Position numbers and translations under genes: made by a program. From assembly GCF_000379665.1 (NCBI RefSeq), contig NZ_KB903360.1:64175-128174 (forward strand): a stretch of DNA of 64,000 nt, given 5' to 3'. Shown piece after piece: positions 50,489 through 59,587 of this stretch. Positions within the stretch are counted from its first letter, which is position 1; each line of letters begins with the position of its first letter. The notes under the pieces are model-generated. The model saw nothing but the letters and a program-made list of their open reading frames with translations. It was not told the DNA's origin and ran no database searches. The stretch comes from Butyricimonas synergistica DSM 23225 (GTDB taxonomy: Bacteria > Bacteroidota > Bacteroidia > Bacteroidales > Marinifilaceae).

Positions 50489-53400
50489 TTATTTTTTGCT
50501 ATCGATGTCTTTTAACAATTCATCTACCGCTTTCTTTAGCTGCTCGTCTTCACCTTGGATGATCTTTTCAGGCGAATTGGCAATCTTCACGTCCGGTTCC
50601 AGTTGCTGGTTTTCCAGGTAACTCCCGTCATCTAAACGATACCCCACGATAGGGATCCCGAAGAAAAGCGACGGGTCTTGCAGAAATTCCCAAGACACGC
50701 TGGTCATCGTGCCCGGCACAGGCATCCCGACGATACGTCCCAGTCCCTGGTGCTTGTACACCCAAGGCGTACCGTGCGCGTTCGAGTAATTCGCCTCGCA
50801 GGTTAACATGATGGACGGTTTGTTCCAACGGCGGCTAGGCATATCGCAAGCCTCCCGACCGCGAACTACCTGCGTGAAATATTTTTTGCCGCTGAATAAT
50901 ATCTCTATATCCTCGTGTAAACGTCCGCCCCCGTTGAAACGCGTGTCAATAACTATTCCCTCCCGGTCATTGTATTTACCAAGAATATCTGAATACACGG
51001 AACGGAAACTCGGGTCATCCATGCTGGAAATATGCACGTATCCCAACCGACCACCGGAAAGACGATCCACGTCGGCAGCACGTTGTTTTACCCAACGTTT
51101 GTATAGTAAGCCGTTAAGGGCTCCTTTTCCTATCGGGAGGACAATTTCTTCCCAACGGTTTTTTGTTGAAGGGTCGTAAACAGACACCAACACCCGTTTG
51201 CCCGACTTGTTATTCAGCAAAGGATAGTAATCCATTCCCGCTTTCACCTCCTGACCGTCGATCTTCTCGATGATCATCCCGGCTTTTACCTTGGAACGGG
51301 CATGATCGAAAGGTCCTTTCTCGATCACTTCATCAATCAACAAACCGTCTTTCTTGTAATCCGGATTCAAAAACAACCCTAACTCCGCGGTAGCATCTCC
51401 ATTCCCGCCGGAACGATAACCGGAACCCGTGTGCGACACGTTCAACTCGCCCAGCAACTCGCTCAACATCTCGGAGAAGTCGTAGTTATTATTGATATAA
51501 GGTAAATATTTCTCGTACTCCTTTGTCAATTTTGCCCAATCCACTCCGTGCATATCTTTCGTGTAGAAACGCTTCGCCTCTTGGCGGCGCACCCGGTCGA
51601 ACATATACGCCCGCTCTGCTGCCAAATCCATTTCCATCTCGGCGGAATAAGCGACTGGTGATCTTTTCTCGGAAGCCAGGTTGATTTTTTGCATTCCACG
51701 GCTACCTAGCAAGAATAACTCTTTGCAGTCCTTATCCATCTCAAGGGAAGCCCATCCGCTGTTCAACTTATGCATTACCCGGGTACTTCTCGCCCGCAGG
51801 TCGCTTACCCACAGATCATATCCGCCCTCGAAGGAAGACATATAATACAGCTTATCCCCGGATTTACTCAAGATGGCATCACCCAAAGAAGAAGAATTGG
51901 GAGTCAGGCGCATCACCCGGTCTTCAATATCTTTCAATTCGACCTCAATGTCTTTCTTCTCTTTCTTATCCGCTTTGGCATCTTCCTTTTTATCCTCTTT
52001 TTTGCCTTTTGCCTCGGCTGCCGTTATTCGTTTTTCTTCCTCTTTCAACAACTCATAGCGTTCTTTATTCAAACGGAATTTATCATACGCATCTTGATTC
52101 ATAAAGACTATCATCACGTCCTGCAAGGACCCCCAAGAGGCGTGGTTACGCATTCCATAACGTTCGCTGGCAAAAAGAATGGCATTTCCATCGAGCACCC
52201 AGCGGGGATTGCTGTCAAAATAACCGCTGTTCGTCAAATTTACCATTTCCCCGCTCCCGTCAGCCTTCACGATAGCGATGTCGCTATACGGGTCATGGCG
52301 GTTTCCGATGATTTCCACGGCAAACCATTTCCCATCGGGCGACCACGTGTACGTGAAGCCGTCCCCAGTGCGGTATTGATATTTATCGTCCGCCACCTGC
52401 CGGACTTTTTTGGTTTTCAAGTCCACAACCATCAATTTCGTGCGGTCTTCAATGAACGCCAATTCCTTCCCGTCCGGGGAGAATTGCGGGGCAAAACGTT
52501 CTTTCGTGGAAGCGGGCAACACGGCTTCTTCCTCGATTAACGTGGCATTGGGAAAATTAGCTTCTTCATCCCGGGCTATCCTTGCCGTATAGATATTCCA
52601 GTTTCCACCCCGTTCGCTGGCATAAGCTATCGTCCGGTTATCCGGGGCAAAACTCAACCATTTCTCTTGTTCCGGCGTGGTGGTGATCTGTTTCGTTGTC
52701 GTGTAATCTGAAGAAGTCACGAACACATTCCCCCGGATAATCATTGCTACCTGTTTCCCGTCCGGAGATACCGCCGCACTCGTCGCACCGGAAGTGAAGC
52801 GCAAAGAGGCTACATTATTTTTCCCCTCGTCGCCGATAATATCGACTTTCACTTTTACGGGTTTTCCTTGCGCATCCTTCACGTAAATCTCCCCGTCGTA
52901 CCCAAAGCAAAGACGACCGTTGTCGGCAATACTCAGGAAACGCACCGGGTGTGTTTTAAAAGAAGTTACCGCTTTCACCTCAGACGGCTTATTCAAAGGA
53001 AAAGAATACACGTTGAAAGAACCACCCCTTTCGCTTAGGAAATAAACGGTTTGCTGATCGGGAAATAAAACAGGCGAACGATCTTCTCCCGCCCGGCTAA
53101 TCAGAGGGGTATGCTTACCGCTTTTCATGTCATAACGATAAATATCCCGGGTGATGGAAGAAGTATGATGCTTCCGCCACTCGTTCTCTCCTCCTTTGCA
53201 ATCCTGATACAAGAACATATCCCCGGATTTGGAAAAACAAATCTCTTCCGCCGGAGTAGCCAACACTTGCCGGGAACGCCCGCCGTTTACCGATACGGCG
53301 TACAATTCTGTCAAAGCCCCCTTCGGGAACAACGCACTTTGGGCGGGATCTTGGATTTGAGCACTATAAACGATCTCTTTCCCGTCGGGCGTAAACGTGT

Positions 53401-53731
53401 AGGGGATCTCTCTCGCCGAATTGGTGGTTACCCGACGAGCTTCACCTCCCCGGGCTGGCATCACGAATATATCGAAATTTCCGAAACGATCGCTCGTGAA
53501 AGCAATCTGCTTCCCATCCGGCGACCAAACCGGGTGAGATTCGTATGCCGGGTGAGTCGTCAACTGGCGAGCCACTCCCCCTTCCGAGGAAACGATATAA
53601 ATATCTCCTTTATAACTAAATACAATTTGCTTCCCGTCAGGTGAAATTTTCGGGTAACGCATCCACAGCGGTCCTGCCTGCAACATGAAGCCTACTAACA
53701 AAAAAGTAATAGTCAATACGATTTTATTCAT
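50489..53731 (-). CDS. Tricorn-like S41-family protease with N-terminal beta-propeller
   Basis: A 1080-residue exported serine protease. Signal peptide about 1-19. WD40/PD40-type propeller repeats fill the N-terminal two thirds (for example KISPDGKQIVFSYKGDIYIV, PVWSPDGKQIAFTSDRFGNFDIFVM, AVSPDGKQVAMIIRGNVFVT). A Lys-rich stretch (about 555-595) follows. A PDZ-like domain is at about 765-855, and the S41 core at about 890-1050: GIVIDTRFNGGGRLHEDI, then CEANYSNAHGTPW, where Ser983 is the probable nucleophile. It should trim peptides in the periplasm. The order propeller-PDZ-S41 matches tricorn homologues. Confidence 0.93.
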   Translation of the reverse strand: MNKIVLTITFLLVGFMLQAGPLWMRYPKISPDGKQIVFSYKGDIYIVSSEGGVARQLTTHPAYESHPVWSPDGKQIAFTSDRFGNFDIFVMPARGGEARRVTTNSAREIPYTFTPDGKEIVYSAQIQDPAQSALFPKGALTELYAVSVNGGRSRQVLATPAEEICFSKSGDMFLYQDCKGGENEWRKHHTSSITRDIYRYDMKSGKHTPLISRAGEDRSPVLFPDQQTVYFLSERGGSFNVYSFPLNKPSEVKAVTSFKTHPVRFLSIADNGRLCFGYDGEIYVKDAQGKPVKVKVDIIGDEGKNNVASLRFTSGATSAAVSPDGKQVAMIIRGNVFVTSSDYTTTKQITTTPEQEKWLSFAPDNRTIAYASERGGNWNIYTARIARDEEANFPNATLIEEEAVLPASTKERFAPQFSPDGKELAFIEDRTKLMVVDLKTKKVRQVADDKYQYRTGDGFTYTWSPDGKWFAVEIIGNRHDPYSDIAIVKADGSGEMVNLTNSGYFDSNPRWVLDGNAILFASERYGMRNHASWGSLQDVMIVFMNQDAYDKFRLNKERYELLKEEEKRITAAEAKGKKEDKKEDAKADKKEKKDIEVELKDIEDRVMRLTPNSSSLGDAILSKSGDKLYYMSSFEGGYDLWVSDLRARSTRVMHKLNSGWASLEMDKDCKELFLLGSRGMQKINLASEKRSPVAYSAEMEMDLAAERAYMFDRVRRQEAKRFYTKDMHGVDWAKLTKEYEKYLPYINNNYDFSEMLSELLGELNVSHTGSGYRSGGNGDATAELGLFLNPDYKKDGLLIDEVIEKGPFDHARSKVKAGMIIEKIDGQEVKAGMDYYPLLNNKSGKRVLVSVYDPSTKNRWEEIVLPIGKGALNGLLYKRWVKQRAADVDRLSGGRLGYVHISSMDDPSFRSVYSDILGKYNDREGIVIDTRFNGGGRLHEDIEILFSGKKYFTQVVRGREACDMPSRRWNKPSIMLTCEANYSNAHGTPWVYKHQGLGRIVGMPVPGTMTSVSWEFLQDPSLFFGIPIVGYRLDDGSYLENQQLEPDVKIANSPEKIIQGEDEQLKKAVDELLKDIDSKK

Positions 53732-53754
53732 CCTTTATTTATTTTGGTTTTAAT

Positions 53755-54081
53755 TTATCTTAGCTTGGAAATACGGGTATCTTTCATCCAAGAAAAACGA
53801 GAAAAGTCCGCACCTTGAATAATCGCCAAACCTTTCCCGCCCCGACCGGAATAACAATCCCTTACTTTTTCCAGGATATGATCTCCTTCCTGCCACACGA
53901 TTTCTTCCCGTATAAAATCGGCAACAATCATTCCTCCGTAAAACTCAAGACAGGGGATCTCCCTTATCACTCCACCGGTATCCACGACCTCCACAACACG
54001 CTCATTCTCCAACACCACGTAGCCGTTGTGTATCAATTCAAACCCGGGTAACAGTATATAATTAGCTGCTATCTTTCGCAT
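53755..54081 (-). CDS. Small protein resembling the composite domain of an amidohydrolase without its barrel
   Basis: A 108-residue cytoplasmic protein. The start MRKIAANYILLPGFELIHNGYVVLENERVVEVVD and LEFYGGMIVADFI resemble the N-terminal beta strands of chlorohydrolase-type amidohydrolases, up to the point where the metal-binding GFVNxHxH would begin. The end, GKGLAIIQGADFSRFSWMKDTRISKL, resembles their C-terminal strands. The TIM barrel and all metal ligands are absent. It may be a deletion relic or a stable stand-alone domain. It follows the DUF4296 gene after 15 bases, so it is probably expressed. Confidence 0.6.
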   Translation of the reverse strand: MRKIAANYILLPGFELIHNGYVVLENERVVEVVDTGGVIREIPCLEFYGGMIVADFIREEIVWQEGDHILEKVRDCYSGRGGKGLAIIQGADFSRFSWMKDTRISKLR

Positions 54082-54096
54082 CTTAAATCCTAAACT

Positions 54097-55011
54097 CTAT
54101 TTTTTCCTTGCATCCGGTCTTCTCTGAACCGAGGTAGGGATATCATACTCTTTCTCCAATTGTTTTTTTCTATTGTCACCCACGTACACCCGGTTCAAAC
54201 GGGTATTCGTTACCCAACCGTCTATCTCTTTTGTCTTTACTTTTGCCCTTTTATCGATTTCGCTATCCACTATCTTCACGACTAATTTCGTATATATAGA
54301 ATCCTTCACGTAATGACTCCAATTATAGTCCCGCATACGGATAGAATCATACGTGCTGACAGGTATATCCCGAACTTTCAACGTGTCGTTTTCGGCAGAC
54401 AAGAAATAAGACCGTATATAAGACCTCCTTCCCTGGATCCGCCGGTTCCACTTCAAGGCGGTATAGAAATTATACATACCCGGCACAATGCTATCCACCT
54501 CAACGAGCACGAATTGATTCCGTTTATCAAAATGTACCGTGTCCGCCTTCACGACACGCTCGGCATAAACGACCGAATCTTTCTTCGGTGCTTTCGGGTT
54601 CGTGGAATCCGGACGTATCGTATCCGCCACAGTCATCGTGTAGCCCGAGAATAAATTAATCGTATCGTCTTTCGTAAATTGACTCAATATCCGCATTTTC
54701 TGAGTCTGCCGACGATTAAGCGTATCGATTACCGCATCATACATCCGGTTGAACGCCGTGAAGTTCTTGGAGTAATAGTTCAGACAGGAGTCGAAATCCG
54801 ACCGAGTGATTCCATACTTTTTAAACAGGTCGTTATAATATAAATAATTGTCTTTTTCGTCACGATGCTCCGGATTAGCAATTTTCAACACGCCATCCGC
54901 CATATGCATATCGATCAGCAAAGCCGTAAACTGGTCTTTATTCAACGCCACTTTCTTCGTGCAGGCAACGACAGAAACGGCAATCACGAATACCCATATA
55001 ATATGTTTCAT
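54097..55011 (-). CDS. DUF4296 domain-containing lipoprotein
   Basis: A 304-residue lipoprotein of unknown function. The ATG at 55011 gives MKHIIWVFVIAVSVVAC (Cys17) and avoids an overlap that the longer frame from 55038 would have with mlaF. The DUF4296 domain (about 20-110) shows LLIDMHMADGVLKI and DLFKKYGITRSDFDSCLNYYSKN. A Pro/Asp-rich part and a charged tail ending in RKK follow. Twenty bases after the mlaF stop, so probably co-transcribed with mlaEF and possibly linked to envelope lipid transport. Confidence 0.85.
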   Translation of the reverse strand: MKHIIWVFVIAVSVVACTKKVALNKDQFTALLIDMHMADGVLKIANPEHRDEKDNYLYYNDLFKKYGITRSDFDSCLNYYSKNFTAFNRMYDAVIDTLNRRQTQKMRILSQFTKDDTINLFSGYTMTVADTIRPDSTNPKAPKKDSVVYAERVVKADTVHFDKRNQFVLVEVDSIVPGMYNFYTALKWNRRIQGRRSYIRSYFLSAENDTLKVRDIPVSTYDSIRMRDYNWSHYVKDSIYTKLVVKIVDSEIDKRAKVKTKEIDGWVTNTRLNRVYVGDNRKKQLEKEYDIPTSVQRRPDARKK

Positions 55012-55031
55012 TCCCTTTTGTCTTTTTGTTT

Positions 55032-55796
55032 CTAGCATTTTCTTCTTAATTTTTCCCGTACCAATTTATTCAGTTTAGATGAGAAAAGAAACTCGTTGAG
55101 AGCCTGGTTGTCAGAGTACATGATATTCTCGTTGGAACCTTCCCACTCCTTATGCCCCTCGTGGATAAACAACACTTTTTCCCCGATCTCGAACACGGAG
55201 TTCATGTCGTGCGTGTTAATCACCGTGGTCATGTTATACTCGTGCGTGATCTCCGACAACAAATTATCAATAACGATAGAGGTCAAGGGATCCAACCCGG
55301 AGTTCGGCTCATCACAGAACAGGTATTTCGGCTGCAACACGATAGCCCTCGCTATGGCAACCCGTTTCTTCATACCTCCACTAAGTTCGGCAGGATAGAG
55401 GTTCTCGACGTTTTCAAGATTCACGCGGTTCAAACAGAAAAGGACACGTTCGACCTTTTCTTTCTCGGTCATCATAGAGAACAAATTCAAGGGAAATTTC
55501 ACGTTTTCCATGACGGAAAGAGAATCGAACAAAGCGCCACCTTGAAAGACCACGCCCAATTCTTTCCGGATTTCCTTCAATTGCTTGGAATCCATCACTG
55601 TAATATCCCGGTCGTCATAAAATATCTTTCCCGCATCGATCGTGTGTAAACCAATCAAAGATTTCAACAAAACAGTTTTTCCCGAACCACTTTTTCCGAT
55701 AATCATATTCACCTTACCCGGCTCGAACACGGCATCTATATCAAACAATACCTGCTTTTTATCAAATGATTTACATACTCCTTCCGCCCGTATCAT
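55032..55796 (-). CDS. MlaF-type ABC transporter ATP-binding protein
   Basis: A 254-residue ATPase of the Mla/retrograde phospholipid or toluene-tolerance family. Walker A GKSGSGKT (about 34-41), signature LSGGMKKRVAIARAI, Walker B YLFCDEPNSGLDP, and the switch His in TVINTHDMNSVFEI. It should drive lipid movement across the envelope with the MlaE permease. The start ATG overlaps the stop of the permease gene by one base, a translational-coupling arrangement. Confidence 0.92.
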   Translation of the reverse strand: MIRAEGVCKSFDKKQVLFDIDAVFEPGKVNMIIGKSGSGKTVLLKSLIGLHTIDAGKIFYDDRDITVMDSKQLKEIRKELGVVFQGGALFDSLSVMENVKFPLNLFSMMTEKEKVERVLFCLNRVNLENVENLYPAELSGGMKKRVAIARAIVLQPKYLFCDEPNSGLDPLTSIVIDNLLSEITHEYNMTTVINTHDMNSVFEIGEKVLFIHEGHKEWEGSNENIMYSDNQALNEFLFSSKLNKLVREKLRRKC

Positions 55797-56539
55797 TACA
55801 ATAATATTTTGGTTAATATCACGTTAATAAGCAAGATCGCGATACTGCTATCGACAACCGCTTTCGTACTCGCCTTACCGACTTCCAGAGCTCCACCCTG
55901 TACGGAATACCCGTAAAACGCAGGAATCGATGTAAATATCACGGCAAAGAACAAGGTCTTGATGATCGAGTAAGTCACGTAATAAGGATTAAATGAAAAA
56001 TGAAGCCCGTGGATGTAATCGTCATAATTGACCACCCCGGTAGCGATACCCGAGAGGATACCCCCGATAATCCCGATAAAAACACTGAATATGTAAAGAA
56101 TAGGATTAACAATTAATGCTGCCGCAATTTTAGGTCCCACGAGATAAGATACAGAATTTATTCCCATCACTTCCAAAGCCTCTATCTGTTCCGTGATTTT
56201 CATGCTCCCGATCTCGGAAGCAATGTTACTCCCGATCTTTCCGGCAAGAATCAAACTCACGATGGTGGAAGAAAATTCCAACAACAAGGTTTCCCGGGTA
56301 AGATAACCAATCAAATAACGGGGCAACAGAGGACTGGACATATTGTAAGCCGTTTGCAAAGTCAACACGACTCCAATGAAAAAAGAGATTATCACCACCA
56401 ACACGATAGAATTCAGCCCCAGTTTCTCCAACTCGTTGACTAATTCTCTCAAGTATACTCTCTTCTTCTCGGGCTTGGTGAACATCCGCCCCATAAACAA
56501 TATGTACTCCCCTATCCTATTTAAAGCTTTCATCTGCAT
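55796..56539 (-). CDS. MlaE-type ABC transporter permease
   Basis: A 247-residue inner-membrane permease with about five to six membrane segments. The MlaE family block is clear: SIVLVVIISFFIGVVLTLQTAYNMSS, LLEFSSTIVSLILAGKIGSNIASEIGSMKITEQIEALEVMGINSVSYLVGPKI, and the C-terminal VQGGALEVGKASTKAVVDSSIAILLINVILTKIL. Start at 56539 (MQMKAL) or 56533. First gene of the mlaE-mlaF-DUF4296 set; no MCE-domain gene is in the window. Confidence 0.93.
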   Translation of the reverse strand: MQMKALNRIGEYILFMGRMFTKPEKKRVYLRELVNELEKLGLNSIVLVVIISFFIGVVLTLQTAYNMSSPLLPRYLIGYLTRETLLLEFSSTIVSLILAGKIGSNIASEIGSMKITEQIEALEVMGINSVSYLVGPKIAAALIVNPILYIFSVFIGIIGGILSGIATGVVNYDDYIHGLHFSFNPYYVTYSIIKTLFFAVIFTSIPAFYGYSVQGGALEVGKASTKAVVDSSIAILLINVILTKILL

Positions 56540-56669
56540 TAACTCCTTATATAAGACCCTCCTTGTCCTCCTTCTTCAAATTTTATCGTAAAAATAGAAA
56601 TTATTCACGGATTTATTACTAATTTCGACAACAATAAGATGAAATTTAATTTTAAACTTATAACTAGAA

Positions 56670-57746
56670 ATGAATAAGAACTCGTATTGCGTTATTATGG
56701 CCGGAGGATTGGGGAAACGCTTTTGGCCCGTAAGCACTAAAGCCTGTCCGAAACAATTTTGTGACATACTGAACGTCGGGAAAAGTTTTCTTCGCCAAAC
56801 CTTCGAACGAGCAAACCAAATCTTTGAAACCCAAAACATCTTTATTGTCACGGGTGCTGCTTATGAAGAACTAACCAAAGAACAAATTCCGGAAATCCCA
56901 AGCGAGAATATTTTAAAAGAACCATTCGGGAAGAACACTGCCCCTTGTATCGCATATGCGGCATACCGGATTGCCCGGATCAACCCGGACGCTAATATGG
57001 TCGTTGTCCCTTCCGATCATTTTATCAGTAACGATGCCGTTTATGTCGACAACATACAAAAAGGTCTTGCCTTCGTGGAACAATTCGGCGGATTGCTCAC
57101 GATCGGGATTAAACCGACCAGACCGGAAACCGGATACGGGTATATTCAAATTAAGAAAAACAAATTCTCTGAATTCATTTCTAAAGTAAAGACTTTCACA
57201 GAAAAACCGGATATCGAATTGGCAAAAGTGTTTCTATCATCCGGAGATTTCTTGTGGAACGCCGGAATATTCGTGTGGAAAGTGAAAGATATTATCGGGG
57301 AATTCAAAACTTATCTGGAAGATATTTACCTGCTATTCGAACAAGAATACAAGAACGCTAAAGACCCCGATTCACAAGAAAACATCACACATATTTATAG
57401 CCAATGCCGGAATATTTCCATCGACTTTGGTATCATGGAAAAATCTTCCAAGGTATATGTTATGAAAGGAGAGTTCGGTTGGTCTGACGTGGGCACGTGG
57501 CATTCATTCCACGAGATTAGCCCGAAGGACGAGAACGACAACGTATCCAACAGTGAACACGTGTTACTGACAGATACCAAAGGTTGTATCATCAATGTTC
57601 CCCAGGACAAGAAAGTCATCATCGAAGGTATTGAAAATGTGATTATCGCCGAGAATAATGACGTACTTATGATCTGCCACAGGGATCACGAAGACAACAT
57701 CCGGCATTTTGACGATATGCTGAAACATACAAAAAAGGAGCTTTAA
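56670..57746 (+). CDS. Mannose-1-phosphate guanylyltransferase
   Basis: A 358-residue cytoplasmic nucleotidyltransferase that makes GDP-mannose from mannose-1-phosphate and GTP. The signature MAGGLGKRFWPVSTKACPKQF is at 10-30. Further family blocks are VVPSDHFI (about 111-118), TIGIKPTRPETGYGYIQ, NAGIFVWKV and GWSDVGTWHS. The length is that of the single-domain enzyme without an isomerase domain. It feeds surface-polysaccharide or O-antigen synthesis. It overlaps a bidirectional terminator at its stop codon. Confidence 0.95.
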   Translation: MNKNSYCVIMAGGLGKRFWPVSTKACPKQFCDILNVGKSFLRQTFERANQIFETQNIFIVTGAAYEELTKEQIPEIPSENILKEPFGKNTAPCIAYAAYRIARINPDANMVVVPSDHFISNDAVYVDNIQKGLAFVEQFGGLLTIGIKPTRPETGYGYIQIKKNKFSEFISKVKTFTEKPDIELAKVFLSSGDFLWNAGIFVWKVKDIIGEFKTYLEDIYLLFEQEYKNAKDPDSQENITHIYSQCRNISIDFGIMEKSSKVYVMKGEFGWSDVGTWHSFHEISPKDENDNVSNSEHVLLTDTKGCIINVPQDKKVIIEGIENVIIAENNDVLMICHRDHEDNIRHFDDMLKHTKKEL

Positions 57747-57759
57747 AAAGCTCCTTTTT
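57732..57759. terminator. Bidirectional terminator at the end of the guanylyltransferase gene
   Basis: AAAAAGGAGCTT (57732-57743) and its complement (57748-57759) form a stem with a 4-base loop; the stop codon lies in the hairpin. It also reaches the stop codon of the CNNM/CorC gene. Confidence 0.85.
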
Positions 57760-59005
57760 ATATCTTTATTTTCACCTCTTCTATCCGGGCGCTCTTGACG
57801 CTTAATACCTCGAAAACAATATTCTCGATTTCGATCTGTTCCCCCTCCTCGGGTATATCTTCATTGTAATACAATATCAACCCCGCTAACGTTTCATACT
57901 CTTCATCCTCGGGCAAATTCAAATCATATTTCTCGTTCAGGTAATCCACTTCCAGCCGACCGGAGAAGATAAATTCATTCGGGCTCAACTGCTCCTCTTT
58001 CAAGTTCAGACGGTCATGTTCGTCCTCAATCTCCCCAAAGATTTCCTCCATAATATCCTCTATCGTTGCCATTCCGGCTGTAATCCCAAATTCATCTACC
58101 ACGACAGCAACACTTTTCTGTTCCTTCGTAAAAAGATTCAATAACCTCAATGCGGACATCGTTTCGGGAACAATCAATATCTTACTTACAGCTTTCTTTA
58201 CCGTTTCCGGGTGATGGAATAAAGCTGACGAATGCACATAACCGATCACGTTGTCGATAGAGTCACGGTAGATCAATATCCGTGATAGTCCGGTCTTCAC
58301 AAACAGATTCCGCAATTCATCCAAACTACTGTCTATCGGCAATGCCACAATATCCGGGCGAGGCACGATACATTCCCGCAATTTGATCTCCGAGAAATCC
58401 AAAGCATTGCGGAATAGTTTTATATCATGTTCGTCCTCATTTTCAACTCCTGCCGTTTCCCCTTCCTCAATCAAATTATTTAGATCGACTTTCCCGAATG
58501 CCCGGTTTTCTTCTTTTGCCAACTTCCGCCCCGTGAATATCCGAAGCAGCAATCCCCCGAACCAAACAGAAAAATAAGAGATCGGGAAAAACAGAATATA
58601 AAAGATAAACACGGGTACCGCAAAAATACGAAGGAACAAATTCGGGCGCAACCGGAAAACCGCTTTCGGCAAGAATTCACCCGACACCAACATGATGAGA
58701 GTAGAGATTAGAGTCACTAGTATCAACCTTAATCCTAACGAAATCCCATAACTTTCCAAACGAGGATCGAGATAATCGGACATGAAAATACCATAGACAA
58801 CCATAACCACGTTGTTACCCACCAATATCGTGGTAATATACATCCCCGAATTAGAGATAAAAAGGTCGATCACCCGCTGCGTGATACCTTTATTCGATTT
58901 GTCGATCTCTATACGCAATTTATTGGATGCCATGAATGCGATCTCCATTCCCGAAAAGAAAGCAGACAACACCAAACAAATTAATATAGCTACTAATACT
59001 GACAT
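57758..59005 (-). CDS. CNNM/CorC-family transporter-associated protein (DUF21, CBS, CorC-HlyC domains)
   Basis: A 415-residue membrane protein. The N-terminal DUF21 domain (about 1-170) has four membrane segments with AFFSGMEIAFMASNKLRIE, and resembles the CNNM magnesium transporters. Two CBS motifs follow (about 205-320; VPRPDIVALPIDSSLDEL and VVVDEFGITAGMATIEDIMEEIFGEIEDEHD). A C-terminal CorC_HlyC domain ends with LNLPEDEEYETLAGLIL. Mg/Co efflux or sensing is likely. It begins directly after the lptC stop codon with no gap. Confidence 0.92.
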   Translation of the reverse strand: MSVLVAILICLVLSAFFSGMEIAFMASNKLRIEIDKSNKGITQRVIDLFISNSGMYITTILVGNNVVMVVYGIFMSDYLDPRLESYGISLGLRLILVTLISTLIMLVSGEFLPKAVFRLRPNLFLRIFAVPVFIFYILFFPISYFSVWFGGLLLRIFTGRKLAKEENRAFGKVDLNNLIEEGETAGVENEDEHDIKLFRNALDFSEIKLRECIVPRPDIVALPIDSSLDELRNLFVKTGLSRILIYRDSIDNVIGYVHSSALFHHPETVKKAVSKILIVPETMSALRLLNLFTKEQKSVAVVVDEFGITAGMATIEDIMEEIFGEIEDEHDRLNLKEEQLSPNEFIFSGRLEVDYLNEKYDLNLPEDEEYETLAGLILYYNEDIPEEGEQIEIENIVFEVLSVKSARIEEVKIKI

Positions 59006-59557
59006 TTAAGGTTGTTGTTTTTCTACAATGACTCCGGTAACTTTATTAAAGACCGGTTTTCGTAAAGATTGATCGGACTTGAATCCATTGTTCCCCTCGA
59101 TAATATTCTCTTCCGAGGTTAAACGCGTATAACGGTCTGAATAGACAATCTCCTTCTTCATATCCCAGTAAAGAAGTTCTGTTTCCAACTTCTTACCCTC
59201 GGAATTGATAACCACAACTTCGTCACGCAATTCCCATAGCATTTCATCTTCCAGTTTTTTAGCGTATTTCGAAGTAATAGCACCTACCATCGTTCCGTCT
59301 TTCTCGTACAACTCGGCGTGAATCCCTTTCGGAAATTCATCGTATTTTTTATTTTCCTCGTCATACTTGTTGTAAAGCGGAGTCGTCACTCGATATTTCA
59401 ATCGTGCCGAATCGGAATAAAACAATTCCATGTTTTCGCCGGACATATTAGGTAACCCAGCCCGTGCCGCCTCAATAGCATTCACCTCTTTTATATCCGT
59501 TTTGCACGAGAAAAGCATTACCGTCCCGAAAACGAGGACGGTAATGCTTCTTATCAT
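59006..59557 (-). CDS. lptC: LPS export ABC transporter periplasmic protein LptC
   Basis: A 183-residue lipoprotein-type LptC. The start at 59557 gives MIRSITVLVFGTVMLFSC with a lipobox (Cys18); an ATG at 59584 in frame is a possible alternative but weakens the signal. The LptC domain is visible in MELFYSDSARLKYRVTTPLYNKY, GIHAELYEKDGTMVGAITSKYAKKLE and LETELLYWDMKKEIVYSDRYTRLTSEE. It bridges inner-membrane LptBFG and LptA for lipopolysaccharide export. Adjacent upstream is the TPR gene and downstream the CNNM gene. Confidence 0.85.
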   Translation of the reverse strand: MIRSITVLVFGTVMLFSCKTDIKEVNAIEAARAGLPNMSGENMELFYSDSARLKYRVTTPLYNKYDEENKKYDEFPKGIHAELYEKDGTMVGAITSKYAKKLEDEMLWELRDEVVVINSEGKKLETELLYWDMKKEIVYSDRYTRLTSEENIIEGNNGFKSDQSLRKPVFNKVTGVIVEKQQP

Positions 59558-59587
59558 TCTTAAAGCACGATATCGAAATATCATATA

